A DNA stretch of 64,000 nucleotides from assembly GCA_949358305.1 (NCBI GenBank), contig OX442315.1:23338427-23402426 (forward strand), written 5' to 3'. The notes under the pieces were generated by a model. That model searched no databases, was not told the DNA's origin, and worked only from the letters and a program-made list of their open reading frames with translations. Position 1 is the stretch's first letter, and each line of letters begins with the position of its first letter. This DNA comes from Strigamia acuminata. Taxonomy: Eukaryota > Arthropoda > Chilopoda > Geophilomorpha > Linotaeniidae. Of this stretch, positions 60,401-64,000 are shown piece by piece. Made by a program: the position numbers and the translations under genes.

Positions 60401-61681
60401 ACTGTACTGTTGATTCTCAGCCCTCAGCGCTGGATTTCTCATCTCCAACGGGTACATGTCGCATACTTGAAGCTGAATCAACGGGAAAGGCATGAATTGA
60501 GGCGGTCCAGATCGTCTCTTCAAATCTCGTTCTTGAACTTGTCGGCGCTCGAAGCAAGCCTCGTTCGCAGCCGCCTTGGCAAAACTGTGATGTCGGTTGT
60601 GATGTTGGTAAAATTCCTCGCCCGATGTCAAAGGACACCCGTTGTCGTACTGAAGATTTCGGTTGTGCGACGGGCACGATCGGCACGGCCTACAAATCGG
60701 ATTGGATTGACGTCGGAAATTTCGTTCGTCGCATTGTCGAATCTCGCCGCATCCGGTGGGAGTCACATCTATCATCTGTTGCTTCTTGTTGTGAGTGAAC
60801 ACCTCGGCGGTTCCCAAACACGTCTCGCCAGTGCGTTGCTCCAAAATGAACCTCTCGCATTCGTTCGTGTTGTGCTGCTCGCAATTGTCGACCAAACACA
60901 CCTGTCGGAAGTTGTTGTCGCGAACATAATGTACATTTTCGGTGTCAGAACAGCATAAATAGTCTCTCACGCCTCCAACTCGGCATTGAATGTCACATAC
61001 GAGATTACAAATATTCGATCCGTGGTCGCCTAGATTCACCTTCTCGTCCAATGTGCGTGGGCCAACCAGGGTCGGGGTTCGACAAGGCAGGGGTCTCGGG
61101 CAGCAAACGGGGCCGCAAGGTGCGCTGCAAGGCGGGTAAAAGTTACAAGGATTGCATGGGTTGCAAGGCGGGCAAACACTGCAAGGGTCGCACGGATTAC
61201 AAACTGGGGGACATTGGGGTCCTAAAATGTCTTTGTCGTCATGAAGTTGGTGCATAACGTAAGGATCGATCACTTCGTTTATTTCGGTCACGTTTGGTGG
61301 GCAGTGGTAAGCCGATTGGGGTCGGTCACTCCCAGCTGAAGGATGCGTAGAGTCCCCTTTGCATGGTTCGCTGCATTGTTTATCCTTTTTGGTCGAGTCC
61401 TTGTCCTTGTCATCGTCGGGCATGGGTTGATAGAGAGGTGGGTAGTCTGCATCTGGAAAGTTGTCGATGGTGTATTCTGTCGCGGCGATGGGCGATTTGA
61501 CCACCTCGCATGTTCCTCCCGCAACCATGCGGAATTGTGGAATGTCTTTAGATCGCCATTGTGATGGGGAAACAGTCGGAGATATGTCGGGCGAAGTGCT
61601 TGTGATTACGGTCAAATCCTCTACTTCGTTGTCCTTGAGTAGGGTTGGTGATGTGTGCAGATTTGCAAGTTTTAAATGCAT
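48464..61681 (-). CDS. Giant Cys/Pro/Gly-rich repeat protein (about 4,383 aa), function unknown
   Basis: One 13.1-kb exon (61681-48579) plus a short last exon (48512-48464), joined at AG/GTAAAT and TTTTCAG. Without the junction the ORF stops directly after the donor. The start ATG is 2 nt after an acceptor (TTTTTAG), and an in-frame TGA precedes it in the likely 5' UTR exon. No signal peptide or membrane segment is seen, so it is probably intracellular. Order by approximate residue: 150-200 CNPC/CPPC; 570-760 CGP repeats; 776-1090 modules with R-S-I-D-K-S-x-x-G; 1190-1290 PPPPC; 1450-1960 CCPP(K) repeats; 1964-2164 tandem 33-34-residue Cys repeats; 2164-2880 Lys/Pro-rich with RLxxGSDK motifs; 2960-3280 acidic/His-rich; 3430-3680 more D-K modules; 3690-3960 CGP repeats; 4100-4185 CPxPCP; 4200-4383 Cys-poor domain. 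CGP and CCPPK repeats recall sperm-tail Mst(3)CGP/ODF1 and SMCP, so a flagellar structural role is inferred only. A cuticle-type structural protein is less likely. Confidence 0.85.
49790..50600 (-). repeat. CGP-repeat block 2 (in giant gene)
   Basis: About 270 residues of CGP triplets (residues about 3694-3964), longer and purer than block 1. It also contains GASCGPC units spaced by about nine residues. Confidence 0.85.
55190..55790 (-). repeat. Six tandem 33-34-residue Cys repeats (in giant gene)
   Basis: Each unit follows the pattern ITAPDVCC, then RxPxKCCGK, then CxC, then YDSCCS, with 8-9 Cys per unit. The units diverge toward the C terminus, where the KCCGK part decays. Shorter TVTAPPVCC units follow to about 55020. 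Confidence 0.88.
55800..57320 (-). repeat. CCPP(K) tandem repeats / coding minisatellite
   Basis: About 500 residues of CCPPPP, then [16 protein letters not shown] and CIPPKCC units. Between about 56100 and 56480 the DNA is a minisatellite of 36- and 54-bp units (12 or 18 codons), always in frame. Similar in style to mammalian SMCP. Confidence 0.85.
57805..58105 (-). repeat. Polyproline-Cys block (in giant gene)
   Basis: About 100 residues of CPPPP and PPC units (residues about 1192-1292), following an RLRAGADK motif and preceding an RLKSGAD motif. Confidence 0.8.
59395..59970 (-). repeat. CGP-repeat block 1 (in giant gene)
   Basis: Codes for about 190 residues dominated by C-G-P triplets with occasional SPC, GPG and tyrosine interruptions (residues about 570-762). 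The triplet period is the same as in Mst(3)CGP sperm-tail proteins. Confidence 0.85.
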
Positions 61682-61682
61682 T

Positions 61683-62031
61683 CTAAAAATATTTAAAAAT
61701 AAATTAATTTCTACAAAAAAATTACAAAATCGAAATTAAATACTCAATACTCAAACCTTCTTATAGTATTAATATTTCTAGTGTTTAAATTAAGAATCTT
61801 AAACAAAATTTAAAAATCAACATTGTAATGGCTCCGAAAATTTTAACGCGATTGGTATGTTCTAAAGATGAAAGCTTATTAAAGCGCGAGATTCGTTACC
61901 TAGCAACAGTGCATGCGAATGGTTATGGTTACCTAGGCGAATAGAATTAACATTTTATAAACTATTAAAATTTAACTTTTTTTAATATACGTATTATAAA
62001 ATAAGAAATATATAAGGAAAAATATACTTAC
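61683..62031 (-). other. Likely 5' UTR intron of the giant gene
   Basis: On the - strand a strong donor, CAA/GTAAGTAT, lies at 62031, and the acceptor TTTTTAG is next to the start codon. Splicing would put an in-frame TGA a few codons before the ATG. Inferred from splice signals only. Confidence 0.55.
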
Positions 62032-62808
62032 TTGGTTCAAAACCTGCAATTTCTTATGCCGGGAGATCTTCAAGTCGAGAAATTCATCACTTTTAAAAAT
62101 ATCGCTGACCACGATTCCAGGAACGAAGATTTTTTAAGGCCTTTTCTTAAACTTCTTTTTTTGTAAATTTTTTTTTGTTTATAGAGGAACTAGATATGTT
62201 TTCAGTTATTTCAAACAATAAATAACATGATTTTTTTTTCTTTAAAAAAAATCTCCGGCTGAAACGGCCAAGATAATTGAAAATTCAGAAGAGAAAAACT
62301 CCGAACATCCGTAACCTTTTTTGTTCCTCAAATTTAGTAACTTGCGCGCGCCAGAAGTTTGGAACTGAGCGTGTCATTCACAATTCATTGTTATTCAACT
62401 CGTGGCAAACAATAACACGTGCCATCAATACAAACCATTTTTAAATACCGTACCTGCTGTTTGCTTCCAAAGTTCCCAGACTCACCGTTACGACGCCATC
62501 CGTTACCCTTTCAAAATTAAAAAGAACATTCTTTGATTAGTCAAAATTTAGCACGTGCAAATTTGGCCTTGTAATAATCGAGTATCTGATGCTGAATTTT
62601 TAAAAGAAGACAAATACCTACCTATTGTTTTTTAGGCTACAATCCTTCTTGGTGCTCGAGCAGAAACTATAGTTGCGATTTCAATTTGAAAATTGATCTA
62701 TTTATTCCGACCGGTTCTGACCGGTCACATGACTTTAATTTCCGTTTCACGTTTTCTAGCGGTAACAAGCCGTCAACATTAACTTAAAAACATATACTTT
62801 TCATCTCA
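62032..62808. promoter_or_regulatory. Divergent promoter region, giant gene / SUPV3L1
   Basis: Holds the probable 5' UTR exon of the giant gene (ending at 62032 on the - strand) and the upstream region of SUPV3L1. No clear core promoter motif was identified. Confidence 0.45.
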
Positions 62809-64000
62809 ATGGGAACCCTGCGATTTTCCCGTTTTATACATTTGATGCGATCGCGGCAGTTTACATTTCATTGTCATTTTTCAAGGTTCTTACCAACGGC
62901 TGCTGAACTTAGTCCCAGAAATAGAAACTTTAGGACTGATTTCGTTCGCCAAAAAAGTTCGAAAACAGATGATCCCTTATTTGTTCCTGTGCCCTTTAAG
63001 ATTGCTAACAACTCTGATGATATTAACGTCGGTGAAGAACTATCATCGAAATTAGAAAAGGGTAAAAAACAAAATAAATTGGCGTGTTTTTTATTTTATT
63101 TTATTTTTAAATAAAAAATAATTTTTTTGTGAAATTTCAGATGAAGTAAAGAAACTGTTAAGCGAATTTTACAACAGATTGCAAGTAAAACTACTTGCTG
63201 AAGAAGTAGGATTGCACGGCCAACTTTACAAGGAAGCGTGTAATAGTTTCACTAGGTTTTGTGTTTCTTCTGAAACTTTACCACCAGACTTACACATAAC
63301 TTTTACTGACATAATACTAGGCGCGGGTATACAAAAATATTGGTTTCTTAGGTTTCATTTTTACAAATTAATATTTTTTGCCAGGTCACGTTGATGATAT
63401 TTACCCATATTTCATGCGCCATGCGCAAGAAATATACCCACATCTCCAATGTATGGACGATTTAAAAAAAATTAGTGATTTAAGGTTGCCAGCAAATTGG
63501 TACGAGTTTGAGAATTTTATAACATTTTGTAGAAAAAAAATATTTATAATTTATTTATCAAGGTACCCAGAAGCTAGGTCTATAAATAGAAAAATAATAT
63601 TTCACGCTGGACCAACTAATAGTGGGAAAACATATCACGCTTTGGAGAGATTTATAAATGCCAAATCAGGAATTTATTGCGGTCCTCTGAAGTTATTGGC
63701 AGTTGAAGTTCATGAGAAAACAAATAAAAGAGTAACTAGCTTAAATTGTAAGTTTATTTATTTAGCTGGTTAATAATTTTTATTATTCTTTTTGTATCGT
63801 TTTAACAGGGAACAAAATGTGATCTCGTCACTGGTGAAGACAGGCAGTACGCAAATAAAGAAAACGAACCTTCTGATCATGTAGCTTGCACAGTTGAAAT
63901 GACTAATCTTAAAAAAGAATGTAAGAAAACAAAGTTAATTTAATTTAATTATTTGATTAAATAAATTTTTTTCAAAAAAAATCTATTCTAGGTGAAGTTG
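62809..64000 (+). CDS. SUPV3L1: Mitochondrial ATP-dependent RNA helicase SUV3 (5' part, truncated by window end)
   Basis: DExH-box RNA helicase that works with PNPase in mitochondrial RNA decay (family knowledge). Exons: 62809-63061, 63141-63326, 63385-63499, 63563-63731, 63809-63920, 63992-64000 and beyond. The N terminus is Arg-rich and free of acidic residues ([16 protein letters not shown]), a typical mitochondrial presequence. Next come the family N-terminal region ([20 protein letters not shown]), Walker A GPTNSGKT, the motif [22 protein letters not shown], and HVACTVEM. The last exon starts with the codons before the expected VIDE motif. Motifs II-VI and the C terminus are outside the window. 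The introns are short (57-80 nt). Transcribed away from the giant gene, with about 1.1 kb between starts. Confidence 0.95.

Noticed and set aside
61829-61855. Short + strand start MAPKILTRL followed by GTATGT
   Set aside because: No matching downstream exon, and it lies in the probable 5' UTR intron of the giant gene.

Overview
This is AT-rich animal (metazoan) nuclear DNA. It carries split genes with GT-AG introns, one clear AT-AC (U12-type) intron, AATAAA poly(A) signals and an LTR retrotransposon. All genes recognised by family are eukaryotic. The species cannot be named from the sequence. A slowly evolving invertebrate, such as an arthropod, fits the gene order, the retained minor-spliceosome intron and the gypsy-like tRNA-Ser primer site, but this is inference.

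Layout: (1) 1-16,000, + strand: the 3' two-thirds of a TIA-1/TIAR RNA-binding protein gene (RRM2, RRM3, Q-rich tail), with large introns and a long AT-rich 3' UTR. (2) 16,076-34,335, - strand: a complete 15-exon MCMBP gene that converges on TIAR. Its fourth intron is AT-AC, and its second intron holds a complete, apparently young, gag-protease-only LTR element of 2,940 bp with 132-bp LTRs that read as identical. (3) 34,699-43,970, + strand: a complete 18-exon SEC23IP/DDHD-family phospholipase gene, head to head with MCMBP across 363 bp. (4) 44,783-46,303, + strand: a complete 10-exon sideroflexin gene. (5) 46,742-48,191, - strand: a 4-exon gene with a C-terminal ALMS motif, a centriole/basal-body type domain. 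(6) 48,464-61,681, - strand: a giant gene of about 4,383 codons, 13.1 kb of it in one exon. It encodes a Cys/Pro/Gly/Lys-rich intracellular protein built from CGP, CCPP(K), 33-34-residue Cys repeats and several recurring short motifs. (7) 62,809-64,000, + strand: the 5' part of the mitochondrial RNA helicase SUPV3L1 (SUV3), running off the window.

TIAL1, MCMBP (head to head with SEC23IP), a sideroflexin gene and an ALMS-motif gene also lie near each other on human chromosome 10q26, as recalled. The window may therefore preserve part of an ancestral animal linkage group. The most striking item is the giant Cys-rich protein. It combines repeat styles known from sperm-tail proteins (CGP of insect Mst(3)CGP and vertebrate ODF1; CCPPK of mammalian SMCP) with modules I do not recognise. 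Its neighbour is a centriolar-type ALMS gene on the same strand, so a flagellar/ciliary structural role is a reasonable but untested hypothesis.
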